This document shows positions 9,318 through 19,352 of a DNA stretch of 30,030 nucleotides, piece by piece (positions within the stretch are counted from its first letter, which is position 1; each line of letters begins with the position of its first letter). The stretch comes from Cudoniella acicularis (Eukaryota; Ascomycota; Leotiomycetes; Helotiales; Helotiaceae), in assembly GCA_013054445.1 (NCBI GenBank), contig JAAMPI010000623.1:1-30030 (forward strand), in the 5' to 3' direction. Position numbers and translations under genes: made by a program. The notes beneath the pieces are model-generated. The model was not told the DNA's origin, did not search any database, and was given only the letters and a program-made list of their open reading frames with translations.

Positions 9318-11223
9318 TCAAGCCTGCATCGTCGTAACCCCCTCATCTTTCTCCACAACACTCAACAACTCTTTATTTCCCTTCTCCTCATCACTAACCT
9401 CTTTTCGATCCAGTTCCGCCTTCAAGCCAATCCTAGCCACAGTATACAACTTACTAAGTTGCGTATTCACAACAAACAAGCTCGCTAAAAAACAAAGCCC
9501 AACAAAAACAACATACATAACCCACATCCCCCTCAAACTCTCCCAAATACCCCCCCTTGCAACCAACCTCTCCGCAACCGGCAAAGCATTAACAACACCG
9601 ACACTAGCACTTACAGCTCTTCCCAACAACGCACTTGCTGTTTCCTCACCTAAAGCGGAGATGAGAGACGGGTAACATTTCTGCATCTCATTTTGGACAA
9701 CGACGATCTCGATTATGACAGAGATGCCGGTGCTGAGTACGCGCGCGAAGAAGAAGGTTGAGGCTGCGGTGGCGATGTCTTGGGGTTCGACCTAGGCTTG
9801 GAGAGCGAGAAGTGGAGCGATAAAAATGGATCCTGTTCCGAGACCAGCGACTATTTGGTAGAGGAAAATTTTAGATCATATTGGTGTGAGTGGGGGGTTG
9901 GTGGAGAGTGCGAAGCCTAGAATCATGATTATGAGACCAGCGTAGAGAGGGGGAGATATTTTCCAGTCTCCTTGATTAGGATTCCAGTTTTGTAAGTTAT
10001 GGAGAATGAGAGGGCCCAGGGGAGTAAGTAGACGCCTGACAGGAGAGATGGAGCGCCTAGCACGGCTTGGAAGTAGAGTGGGAGGTAGTAGGATCCTGAG
10101 ATGAAGACAATTCCATGGAAAAAGCAGACGGCAAGTGCTGTGATGTTTGAAGTGCGCCTGAAGATTCGCGAGGGCATGATAGAGTACTTGGCGAACTTCC
10201 ATTCGTTAATGACGAAAAGTAGGGTTATGAAGACTCCGAAAATGGCGAGGCGAATGACTGTGGCGGAGTTCCAGGGACGTGTGACTCCGCCCGGCTCAAG
10301 ACCAAGCAACAACAGCAATGTGCCTACGATTATTGTAAGGCTTCCGATCCAATCCACTGCTTTCAATCCATCCCACACCGGGGTCTTTGGGTTGTGGATA
10401 TGAAGGAAGAAGTACAAAAGAGCAAAAGCTACTGCTGTAATTGGCACTAGAAGAGAGTCAGTAAAGTGTAAGACATGAAAAAGAAAATCTTAGATCTCCA
10501 ATACTTACTGTTGATGAAGAAACACCACCGCCAGCTAGCCTCCTACGAGAATACACCACCAAGAATCGGGCCTATCCCACTAGCAGAAGCCCATACTACA
10601 CCAATAAAACCAAAGTACTTTCCCCTATTCCTAGGGCTAAACAAGCCACCAATGCAAATATTGACAAGAACAATCAACCCCCCACCACCAACACCCTGCA
10701 CAGCACGCGCTGTGATCAACATGCCGATACTTTCACTCAATGCACAGAAGGCACTCCCGACGAAGAAAATAGCAGCCGCGTACAAGAGGATCGGTTTCCG
10801 GCCCCAGATGTCAGATATCTTTCCCCATGAAGGTATTGTCGCGGCATTGGCGAGGAGATAAGAGGAACCGATCCACGTGTAGCCGGAGTTGGACTTGAAG
10901 TCTAAGGATATAGTGGGCAAGGCTGTCGTGATGATGGTGATGTCTAGAGCGGTGAGAAAGATTGCTGAGCAAAGTGCGGACATGATAATGAAGGTTTGCA
11001 ATGGGGTGCGGGTGTCATCTGGACTCATAGATTGCTGTGGAAAAGATGCCGATGCTTGAGTAGCGTCAGTAATTGCTTTCTCAGACGCGCCATTTTAAAG
11101 GCCCTTGGTCAACAAGTCATTGGCACTGCTGTTGTCGATGGAAGAGATTGAAGATTCGCTCTCTTTTCCTGGTTGTTGCTCAATAGCTTGGGCTTCATTT
11201 GCTTCACTCTCATGCTTCTCCAT
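9318..11223 (-). pseudogene. 14-TM MFS drug-transporter (DHA2-type), dead
   Basis: The reading frame starts at ATG 11221-11223 (MEKHESEANEA) and ends at 9318-9320. One intron fits at 10447-10508. The MFS signature is clear: TALDITIITTALPTI in TM1, SDIWGRKPILLYAA in the TM2-3 loop, RAVQGVGGGG in TM4, and SASGIGPILGGVFS in TM5. Four in-frame stops break it: TAA 11095-11097, TAG 10543-10545 (just before EASWRWWCFFIN), TGA 9876-9878 (where I expect Trp) and TAG 9792-9794. Three are CAR-to-TAR changes in CpA context on the coding strand. The frame also shifts near 9945-9952, where an extra CT in a CT repeat fits a 2-nt insertion. Relatives export antifungals, toxins or siderophores. No product of normal length is possible. 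Confidence 0.88.
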
Positions 11224-12002
11224 GATTTCAACGCGTCTTAAAGCGCTGTGTCTTTTGTCTTGTGTCTTGTCATGAACGCTGATAGAGGGTGGATAGAGAT
11301 TGAAGATCTAGCTCACCTGCATTGAATTTTTGCAAAGGATTTTGTGGTACTGCCGTTCCGATGCTGGACGCCATTGAGCCCTATCAGGTACTCCCCTTAA
11401 TTCCGCTGCGGTAAGGGCACCTGTCCAGTTTATAGAGCAGGAGGCTCTCGCCAAATATTTCCCCTAAGCGAAGACAAAGGGGAGAAGCCATAAGAGGCTT
11501 AGCAAATACGAAATTGCTTCACCAAAGACTTTCGACTGAATTCTCAGAATTCCAAGAGGAGCTGCCTCGCGTAAAATATGCTGTTCAAACCTCCCTGCAA
11601 GCGGCGCACCCTCTCAACTTGATATTAGAGATATGATACCAGATTTTTGTTGCTTGCTTGCTTCCGCATTAGGGGCTGGGAGCTGAAAAGACTACAGTGG
11701 CTGCTGCCTGCTTAGAGATAAGTATATAAATAAACACCGACTCGTGTCATTCATTAATGAATTGCATCTATCAGTGTTTATTGTTCACAAATGACGATGA
11801 TGCCTCCCACCCCACCCCATTCCATTCACCATGTTCTGCCACCTGTACCTACCCTATTCTCCATATCAATCAATCGATAATGCCAAGTTCCAATTGTGTA
11901 TTCCAGCAATCCATTCTTCCCGACATCTTAACAGCGCCTTTCATCCACCCACAATCAGTATATACAAGCAATAATATTTTGCCCCTGTAAAATAATTTAG
12001 AT
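11224..12002. other. intergenic, former promoter of the MFS relic
   Basis: It contains the reversed copy of the 3531-3613 repeat module at 11451-11480 and a short TTGC tandem near 11648. The rest shows no coding frame of quality. The plus-strand ORF at 11757-11990 has no recognisable features. Confidence 0.5.
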
Positions 12003-12390
12003 TTACACCTCACCCCCTTCACCCTTAAAGAATCCATGATGGCCAGAAGCGCTCGTGCCCTCATTAATCATGCTCTCCGCATCACCAACCTGTTTTCTCT
12101 CCGTGATTTCCCGAGGAGTCTGCCGGAGGAGTTTCAGGTTCATCTGCTTTCGCCATAGCTGTGTCAATCCTGTTAAATGAATTAGCATTGTGAATGCGAG
12201 AAGATTGTGAAGGATCCGAGATATTCGGAGCTGTCTTAAGTCGTAAGACATAAGAGCAAATGGACAAAATACGCCCAAACAGCTCCCAGGCTCTCAGCCC
12301 TCATAGAAAAAAATAGCGAAATAGTTAAGGAGTAAGCTCACCTTGGGAGGTCGTGGCCGGGGCAGGGAATCCCGCCGACGACTCCCTCAT
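12003..12390 (-). CDS. small 71-aa protein directly downstream of PDK
   Basis: Two exons fit: 12342-12390 (MRESSAGFPAPATTSQ plus one base) and 12003-12169 (GLTQLWRKQMNLKLLRQ onward, ending FFKGEGGEV). The 172-nt intron has donor GTGAGC, a GCTAATTC branch-like site and acceptor TTAACAG, and the phase is preserved. The protein is basic and helical in the middle (LWRKQMNLKLLRQ, EITERKQVGDAESMINEG), with no membrane segment. I do not recognise the family. Its ATG lies 12 nt beyond the PDK stop in the same frame, so there is no room for an ordinary promoter between the two genes. It must be transcribed from within PDK, translated from a shared transcript, or reached by stop-codon readthrough. Confidence 0.6.
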
Positions 12391-12396
12391 GACGGC

Positions 12397-12408
12397 TGAT
12401 TGTTATTG
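12397..12408 (-). promoter_or_regulatory. candidate stop-codon readthrough context
   Basis: On the coding strand the end of PDK reads CAA TAA CAA TCA. A stop followed by CARYYA, with CAA before it, is the tobacco-mosaic-virus-type leaky context. It also fits the CARNBA consensus reported to promote readthrough in yeast. Four codons after the stop, in frame, is the ATG of the 71-aa gene. Confidence 0.5.
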
Positions 12409-13926
12409 GAGAGGCTCCGAGGAACTGGATAAGCGGTTGAGGTGGAGGTAAACATCTGTGCCATAACTAATTGATCTTATTAGTATGTTTTGATTCGAAA
12501 ACGGTTCAGAGGCTAGTCACGAACCCTTCCATACTAATCAATTTTAAATCTCCTCCAAAATACCGCGCGTATAAACGAGAAATAGGTAATCCGTATCCAA
12601 ATCCAGCCATAGGTGCCTTGAAATCGCTCTTGTCGAAATCCGGATCCAGACTAGGTGTCGTATCAACTGTCGTGTACATATACGTCCAAACTAAAGGTAT
12701 GGCGCTTCGAGGGATTCCACCTCCTTCGTCTGATATTTTTATTGTGATATCTTCTTTCCCTTCTGCGACAACGACTTTCGTCACGGGGAAATCCTCCTTG
12801 TCCTGCCCGTGGGTTTCGACAACCGCCCGTAGAGAATTCTTCAAGGTCTCGAAGAGCATATGTGATAAATGTCCTGGAACATACATAAAATGAAGGTTTG
12901 GAGGACAGACGAGTTGGACTTTTGGAGCATCGAATAAGCCGTAATGATCTTCGCATACGAACCGGGCGTTTTCAATCGCCTCTTGTGCCAAGTCTCGGAC
13001 ATTGGTTTTTGTACAAATAATTCCAACATACGCGGGGTCTTTATTGTGACTTTGATCAGTCAAGGCAATGTGCTGTCCAATCAACATTCGAATGCCAATA
13101 CGAGACATATAGAAACGATCGAGAAATGATTGTATGTTGTTATCGATTTGCATCCGTTGCCGCTTCCGCTTGTATTCTAAAATGCCTTGCGCAACCGTTG
13201 TTACCACACTGTCGTGCCGCCGTTTAATGTGGTTCAACGTCTGGGCAAATCGTTGGTTGTAATCGTGAAGTTCCGGAGGCCAATCATTGCTATCCTCTAC
13301 AGTTGCAAAATATCGGCGTGCAGAAGGTTTCTTTACCTCGTGCCCATTCTCGATCCCGTTTCCATTCCCATTTCCATTTTGCTGCCAAGGCGATGAGGTA
13401 TATTGGCCTCTCTCCACGCTTGGATTTTGTGTAGCTTCTGTCAGAATTCTCAATGGCCTCCCGTTCGTTCTCGCAGGTTTCATAAGCCGGTCGCGTACAT
13501 CTTTCGACAGCTGTGGTCTTGGTAGTGTCGTTATCTCCTTTATCACATGTCAACAATTGCCGTGGGGTTTCACAACCTGAGCGATCGCATTACCTCGAAA
13601 GACTGTGCATACCAGTCTTGGACCTTTTTAATGGAGGGCATCTCATTGAGTCCATCTGGCAAATCCCCAAGCTCCTGTACTCGGTGCGCGAGTCGTATGG
13701 GTAACTCCTCGGAGAGAAATTGTGAAGCTCGAAATAAGGTGCCTATCGAGATTAGAAAATTTAGCAGGCAATTCCAGCTGGCAGATCCATTGAACAGCTC
13801 CAGAAACATACCTGTAGATGGCCTCTCGCCGAACTGGACCATTTGCCTCAAGCTCACGCCTGTTGCTGGAAATCCCGAGTAATGCTTGATGGTGTCCATC
13901 AGTATCTCGGACTTCCTCCACGACAT
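12403..13926 (-). CDS. mitochondrial pyruvate dehydrogenase kinase
   Basis: Exons 13812-13926, 13594-13742, 12525-13537 and 12403-12466 join in phase to give 446 residues. It phosphorylates and inactivates the E1 subunit of pyruvate dehydrogenase (or a branched-chain relative) in the mitochondrial matrix. The N-terminal bundle carries GVSLRQMVQFGERPSTGTLF. The kinase part has the HIKRRHD block (about residue 191), the N box around FETLKNSLRA (about 317-326), DEGGGIP (about 358) and GFGYGLPISRLYARYFGGDL (about 400), typical of GHKL/PDK ATP pockets. A low-complexity insert with a GN repeat (about 143-155) interrupts the N-terminal domain. The last intron (12467-12524) has an unusual GTTCGT donor but restores the expected end EPLQ. 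No presequence is visible upstream of MSWRK in frame, so the true start could lie in a further 5' exon. Confidence 0.92.
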
Positions 13927-15316
13927 GTTGCAGCGAATTGGTGGCCCTCAGGCCGTTGCTTTTGACTCGAAGACCCTTCAATATTGGTGGCCACGGTCCT
14001 CCATGAGCTGATGTTGAGTTGCAATCAACCAACGCCCTCTGCCCCACGATCTTTGGAGCCGACTGACGTAGTCGACCAATGCCGAGGCAGTGTGGAATGT
14101 GGAAACACTTGAGAGGCGCGAACAAAGGAATATGAACAATTAACTGGTAGCTTGATCAATTGAGGCGAGGGATGCAAATTTCAACGGGTAATGAGGTGAA
14201 AACAATCGAGACAAGGGCAGCTTTCTTTGTCTCGTGAGCAAATGCCCTCAGCAGAGTCACCAGTCAAGAGTCATCGAGCTCCAGCGGCCAGTTCCAGTTC
14301 TCTCTCGGCCTACGGGAGCGGACTCGGCTAAGCATGGGTGGGTTTTAGTGGCCTTGGGAGCCTTGATGGGCCGAGTTCTCCACTTCGTAAAATCTTACCG
14401 GGCTGGCTGGCTCCAAGGTGCATGGCCTGAAGCGTTTCCCCGCGTCGACTTCTCTATCAGCTGGGCCGCGCCGTGGGTGCGCGGGGACTGGCGAGGCCTG
14501 GACCAAAGGGACGCTGCGGGATGTCTGTGTATGTCTGAGTAAAACATACACATAAACGTGACAGAAGCTGTCTTTGCTCGCCCCACGGAATTACTTGGGT
14601 CAATTGGTCACGTTTGGGCATTCTGAGCATCCTGGGCCGCTGGGCGGGGTTGAGACCCCGAAGTGCTTTAGAATTCAGACGCGCAGAAAAATCGCTCGAT
14701 TTCTCAGTCAATACTGGCGACATGTTACTACCTCGGAAAGGGTGTTTTCGGCCACAACAGCTTCGTCCCATCTCCATTGGCGGGGAATGCCGGAAGCGTG
14801 CAGAAGCCAACCACATCCGAAAGGAGGAGAGGCCTATGAAGTGATCGAAGTCGTTTGTATTGCCGAGTTAGGGGTAAGGCAGCTGTTGTCTGCAAGCAAG
14901 CGGGCAATACAGTTGTGCAGGTGTTTCTCGAAAATCTATTTTACTCGGGTCATGGCTTGGCTGAGAGGCTCCTCTTCAAACGGATAAACTACTCCAGTAA
15001 CCTCACACTGTACTAAACTTCTAACTAAGTAAGATATTGCATCCGTACTGCTAGGATGTAACAAGTCCTACAAAAATGTTATTATAAAGAGTAAAAAAAA
15101 GAGACCACAAAATGCCTCAAGTTATCTTCTACCGCGAAGACTTCTAGTCCCTAAAGTTCGGCAAAGAAAATTGAATTGCCGAAAAACAAATGGCTGGACG
15201 GCGAAAAATTATCCCTCCAGCCTTAGCAGCACAACCAAGGAAAAAAAATGCAAAAAAGATAATCGATTGTGTGATGGAATCAAACCATCTACATTTTCAA
15301 TCCAAGGTTTCTCTCC
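13927..15316. other. intergenic, includes GC-rich island
   Basis: This is the 5' region of PDK. About 14260-14540 is clearly GC-rich compared with its AT-rich neighbours and includes short G/C palindromic runs. The open frames here lack convincing codon structure. At 15273-15289 a tRNA T-arm-like inverted repeat occurs on the minus strand, with T-runs 3' of it. Confidence 0.45.
15273..15289 (-). other. tRNA T-arm/B-box-like hairpin with downstream T-run
   Basis: On the minus strand it reads GATGGTTTGATTCCATC: a 5-bp stem and 7-nt loop like a T-arm, with one C-to-T change from the B-box consensus GGTTCGATTCC. About 15 nt further, toward 15250, come runs of T (six, then eight) like RNA polymerase III terminators. 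No complete tRNA cloverleaf can be built. Confidence 0.35.
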
Positions 15317-15470
15317 TGGCGGTGCTGGGAATCGAACCCAGATTGAAACGGATCAGTATGAAAATCCGAGGAGGAAGACCACAACGTCACGTGCTACCAT
15401 TACTGTGATGGAAGTCAGTGAACTGCTTTAAAGGGTTTAATGGTTGAGGGGTACTGACCACCACACCACC
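15317..15470 (-). other. tRNA-like relic with complementary ends and expanded middle
   Basis: On the minus strand the 5' end GGTGGTG (15464-15470) pairs with CACCGCC (15318-15324) over seven positions with one G-U, as in a tRNA acceptor stem. CTGGGTTCGATTCCCAG (15325-15341) is a perfect T-arm. The 5' part TGGTGGTCAGTACC resembles a D-arm. The distance between the halves makes the whole about 154 nt, too long for a normal tRNA, and I cannot find a proper anticodon stem. It may be a tRNA pseudogene with an insertion, or a tRNA-derived SINE. Confidence 0.35.
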
Positions 15471-15672
15471 TTTGTGAGCTTGTTTTGTTGCAAATTTGCT
15501 TATTCTATTATATTAATAAGTTTGACTAAGCGAGCACTATTTCCCGGAATTAGGCGCGGTTCTACCGAAGAAAAAGCGACGGACGACTTCAAATATATTT
15601 TTCTCGCTCCAAGTCTTCTTGGAATCAGCACAACACGCGCATTTATTACATTTCCTTTCCTTCTCTACTACA

Positions 15673-15855
15673 ATGACGAATTATTTATCCCCTCCGAGCT
15701 CAAAAAACCTAGAGGCGATTACTACCACCCGTATACCCCGCACAACCATCAAATTCTGGGACCCCTCGCCGAAGGTTTTACCAGCCAGTGCAACCACCTC
15801 TGCCAGCCGCAGATCTACAAAATCACGAAGCAAATCCCGCCTCGTAGATTTTTAA
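15673..15855 (+). CDS. possible 60-aa Ser/Thr/Lys/Arg-rich protein
   Basis: The frame begins MTNYLSPPSSKNLEAITTTR and ends RRSTKSRSKSRLVDF. It follows a pyrimidine-rich leader and has a clean ATG context (ACAATGA). The composition is like a disordered nuclear protein tail. I do not recognise it. A longer overlapping frame (15444-15923) competes for the same DNA, so coding status is uncertain. It could also be the first exon of a longer gene. Confidence 0.3.
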   Translation: MTNYLSPPSSKNLEAITTTRIPRTTIKFWDPSPKVLPASATTSASRRSTKSRSKSRLVDF

Positions 15856-16979
15856 GCTTTCGAGCCAATTTCCTTCCAAAGGGGATTTTCAAGCCAGAGA
15901 GATCATTTTCATCACGGTCTTGATGAAAATTGCTTTGCCGGTTGGTGAGAAGGGCTACCGGGCTTCACCTGAATATACTTCAGTCCATTTTTTTTTCGAA
16001 GATGCTTGATTGACTTTTAAGTTTGAGTAGTGATCGAACCATCATAGATATCTATCTAATGTTTTGCCTCATCCCCACAAAGCTTGAAGATCGCGGGTTG
16101 TATCTCAGCGACTTGCCCAAGCACTTATGCTGGCAGTTAATTAGCTATTGGCGAAAACGACAGGCCGTTACGCTTCTTATCAAGCAATAATGCTGGCGTC
16201 ACATGTATGATGACGAAGAGGAGAGAAACAGGAGTGGTTTTTGTAAGCCTTCGCCTTTTAACTGATAATTCTATTAAGCATGCTGTTCGCATTTGACGCA
16301 ATCGGTGTGGCCGATATGGTCCAACTTAGACTTCGTGTTTTCCGTGCCATATTAATATCACCAGCAACAAATTTCAATTCACTCAAAGTCCTGTTATGTT
16401 CCGGCTGATTTTCTTCCGAACTCCTAAACCGAATCCTGTGCAACCTGCAGCTCTCCGGCTGTGACCTATGTGTGTTCGGACGCATGCAAGCAAGGCAACG
16501 AAGTCCAAGGAAAACCCATCGCTGCAACAAATGCACTTAAAAGACCTGTTCTTTTAAATCCAAGACACAAAAATCAAGACGAAGAAATCTAGTAATGACT
16601 TTGTCTCAGTCATGATCTATAAAGACTGTGCTTCAGCCGTATCACGGATTTCTTATTGTAGATATGAGGGAGCAATAGCCAAGGCTGCACAAGCAATTTC
16701 GGTCTTGGTGATAAGGCTTTGGAGTTTCGGTCAATCTACCCCTAAGCGGTTGAAACTTGAAACGTTGAATTGTCATTGTTGCACTGCTTCAAAGCTAATG
16801 CAGGTAACTACGGCAGTTTTTGAAACTGCTTTCAACGTCTTTCTCTTTAGCGAGGTGCCATTTTCAGCTGTCTTCCATCCTCTTCCCGTCTCCATGTTCA
16901 ATTCAGCTATCATCAACAGATATATTCCAGCTTTTAATCCCGTTCACGATCTCATGTACGTGCAATCATCAGGCGTCCA
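15856..16979. other. intergenic region upstream of the 790-aa gene
   Basis: This is presumably the promoter and leader of the next gene. A plus-strand frame (16612-16983) overlaps the next start codon and might act as an upstream ORF. I see no other supported feature. Confidence 0.45.
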
Positions 16980-19352
16980 ATGAATTGGACAGGTGGGCGC
17001 CTTCAAAGGCACTCTGGCGCCGCCGGAACCTTGAAGAATCGACAACAACAACATTTCGCGCGAATCAAGGCGAACCTGCTGAATGGCAAAAAGAAGTCCC
17101 CTCGCAAGACCTCCGCAAATGTTCGGATACCAGTTTCAAACGCAGAGAATCGTCGACAACCATCCATTTCTATTTCGGATTCTCGAAGAGTCCACAGGCG
17201 CAGCGACAGCCACACCATTCAACCTCATTCGTTTCTCCCTGATCCCGGCACAATTCTCCACAGCGATGGCGCCCAGTCTCAAGACCATCAAACACTGCGC
17301 CGGGACGCATCAATATCCATCAAAGAGGAAAATTTCCCGGAAGAAGATCTCTATAGCGCTACACCTCCACCTCGAGGTCTAAAACGAGAGCGAGAAGTAT
17401 CAATAGTAGGTTCGGAGGAAAACAACCAACCCGATCAAGAAGAGCCATTGTCGGAGAAGCGACGAAAGTTACTCCGAAAGGGTGATTGGGTCAGTGTTGG
17501 ATTTCAGCAACCGCCTCAATTTCAATTCACATCCCCAAGAAAGGCAGGCAAGGTTGGCAGACGCAGGGCAGTTACGGATCAGCATCGTGCACGCTATACT
17601 AGAAAAATACAAGTCCAAATCACTTCGCCTTTTACCAGAAGAAACCCGGCTCAGCACGACCCTAACAGAGAACCATTCCGCGCTGGGAGATCCGATGTCA
17701 GAATATCTATTGGAGGAAGGATAGTTCCACCCGGTGTCAGCTCAAGCTCTGCGCATAGCAAGAAGCATAGTCATTCATCACATAAAGTTTTATCTAACAG
17801 AGCACCATCGAGATCTTCTGAAGTTATGTTGTTAGATAATGAAGTCATCGCGAGTCATCCACATTTCTCGCCGACTGTTCAAGAAATCGAAAGGATACGC
17901 TCAGATCGAAATTTTTCTAACAGGGAATTTTGGCAGAAGAATGCTCTTTCACCAGAGGGGTTGGAAAGCAGCTATCCAGGAAATGGCCAAGTTGAGGTCC
18001 TTGCCAACGGACGAAACACATCAATAGAACATCCAGACAGGAGCTTCAACGGGCTTCACAACGCACGTTCGCAAATACCGGGTGAACGAGCCCGCAACGA
18101 AAACATAAACAGCGAAGCGTTTACCACCCCAAACCAAAGTCTGCACGTTTTCTCTTCATCCTCTGCGCCCATACAGCATCCAAAGCCTAAAAGTCTGAAA
18201 GTCTCCCCTCTGCTTCTGTCTGATACATCCCAGGGAGTTGATAGCACTGCTGCTCAAGTTGGTCCAATCAAACCTGTTGTCCCCAGCTCGCAGGTTTTAG
18301 ACAACGAAATATGGGAAACATGGATGACAGCCATTTACCCCGACGACGACTCGGGCGCCAGCGGAGGTCATATCCTTGATAATCCCCCAATTAGCCCAGG
18401 GGTCAGTGCCGCGCCTGTATACATGCAATACCAGGGAGATGTTGATCTTGAGGTTGAGCAGGCAAATTCTCCTTTCGCTGGCTTTGGGTATCCAACGGAG
18501 CCGGAGGGAGGGTTAGAGAGGGATGCTTCAGTACTGCCACAAGCCAGTCAACTTGACACGCCCCAGCAGGAGGAAGCACCCGGGATGCTCTCTCAATACG
18601 AATTATCCGAGCTACTTGCATCAACATTGTCACCATTGAGTGTTACTAGCTTGAAGAATCTTACCCCGATCCCAGAGGAGGACTTTGAAGTAATTAACCA
18701 AATTACTACGATAGAACCACCCGTTACCCAACATATTCTTAACGAAACTCAGCATCAGAGAGAGGTAATAAATGCTGAAATTTGTGTCGAACGTAACGAA
18801 GCGGAAACAGAAGACCCGGATGAAATTTGGAGGAGATTTGTATTTGGCAGCGATAGTGAGAAAGTCGATATATTTCACGATTTGAGGCTCAACCACAATG
18901 TTGAAACCGTACATGAAGAGTTCTTCGAGTCAGTTGAAAGAGAAAATTCTGCGCCAGAGGATTCAAGTCATGACCGCCCTTTTTCACAACACACAACCTC
19001 AAGCCAGCGCTCCGAATGGTCCCACTTCCGAGATTCACGCTCCCCTTTGCGCTCCGACTTGGCAACAGGGGATGTTTCTGCCTCTCTTCAGTCGTCCAGC
19101 CCCATGCGGCCTCTTGATACCCCTTCATACAGGCCACGCCGGGCGCAGATAGTTATGTTCACCAAACCACAATGTTTTATCGAGAGCAAGTTGGGCTCTG
19201 ATTCTTGCTCGGACAGAGGAAACCTTTTGCACATCGGAAAAAGTTTTATTGAGACGAAGAAGAGTGCGGGACCTAAAAGTAGGCAGGAAAATGGAAATGT
19301 GAACAGTTTACCTGGCTCTGATGAGGAGATTAAATCTATCGAGGATAATTGA
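16980..19352 (+). CDS. 790-aa disordered protein of unknown function (MNWTGG type)
   Basis: This is a single intronless frame of 790 codons. The start MNWTGGRLQRHS followed by a basic helix (KNRQQQHFARIKANLLNG) is a pattern I associate with a family of ascomycete proteins of unknown function. A second conserved-looking block is KRRKLLRKGDWVSVGFQQP at about 160-177, where other members also have a KLL-x-DW element. The rest is hydrophilic, Ser/Pro/Glu-rich and probably disordered, with basic patches (SKKHSHSSHK, RRRAVTDQHRARYTRK) suggesting a nuclear protein. A more ordered acidic segment, DPDEIWRRFVFGSDSE, occurs near residue 615. No catalytic motif or membrane segment is visible, and I assign no function. 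The overlapping ORF ending at 16983 may regulate translation. Confidence 0.85.
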   Translation: MNWTGGRLQRHSGAAGTLKNRQQQHFARIKANLLNGKKKSPRKTSANVRIPVSNAENRRQPSISISDSRRVHRRSDSHTIQPHSFLPDPGTILHSDGAQSQDHQTLRRDASISIKEENFPEEDLYSATPPPRGLKREREVSIVGSEENNQPDQEEPLSEKRRKLLRKGDWVSVGFQQPPQFQFTSPRKAGKVGRRRAVTDQHRARYTRKIQVQITSPFTRRNPAQHDPNREPFRAGRSDVRISIGGRIVPPGVSSSSAHSKKHSHSSHKVLSNRAPSRSSEVMLLDNEVIASHPHFSPTVQEIERIRSDRNFSNREFWQKNALSPEGLESSYPGNGQVEVLANGRNTSIEHPDRSFNGLHNARSQIPGERARNENINSEAFTTPNQSLHVFSSSSAPIQHPKPKSLKVSPLLLSDTSQGVDSTAAQVGPIKPVVPSSQVLDNEIWETWMTAIYPDDDSGASGGHILDNPPISPGVSAAPVYMQYQGDVDLEVEQANSPFAGFGYPTEPEGGLERDASVLPQASQLDTPQQEEAPGMLSQYELSELLASTLSPLSVTSLKNLTPIPEEDFEVINQITTIEPPVTQHILNETQHQREVINAEICVERNEAETEDPDEIWRRFVFGSDSEKVDIFHDLRLNHNVETVHEEFFESVERENSAPEDSSHDRPFSQHTTSSQRSEWSHFRDSRSPLRSDLATGDVSASLQSSSPMRPLDTPSYRPRRAQIVMFTKPQCFIESKLGSDSCSDRGNLLHIGKSFIETKKSAGPKSRQENGNVNSLPGSDEEIKSIEDN

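Noticed and set aside
13643..14125. Minus-strand frame upstream of PDK that looks like a mitochondrial presequence (FAPLKCFHIPHCLGIGRLRQ)
   Set aside because: It has no ATG (only a TTG) and is out of frame with the PDK start. No convincing intron joins them.
15444..15923. 159-codon plus-strand frame
   Set aside because: It has irregular composition and no domain, and it overlaps the more coding-like 15673-15855 frame. Neither is proven.
16612..16983. 123-codon plus-strand frame before the 790-aa gene
   Set aside because: No recognisable protein. At most it is an upstream ORF overlapping the next start.
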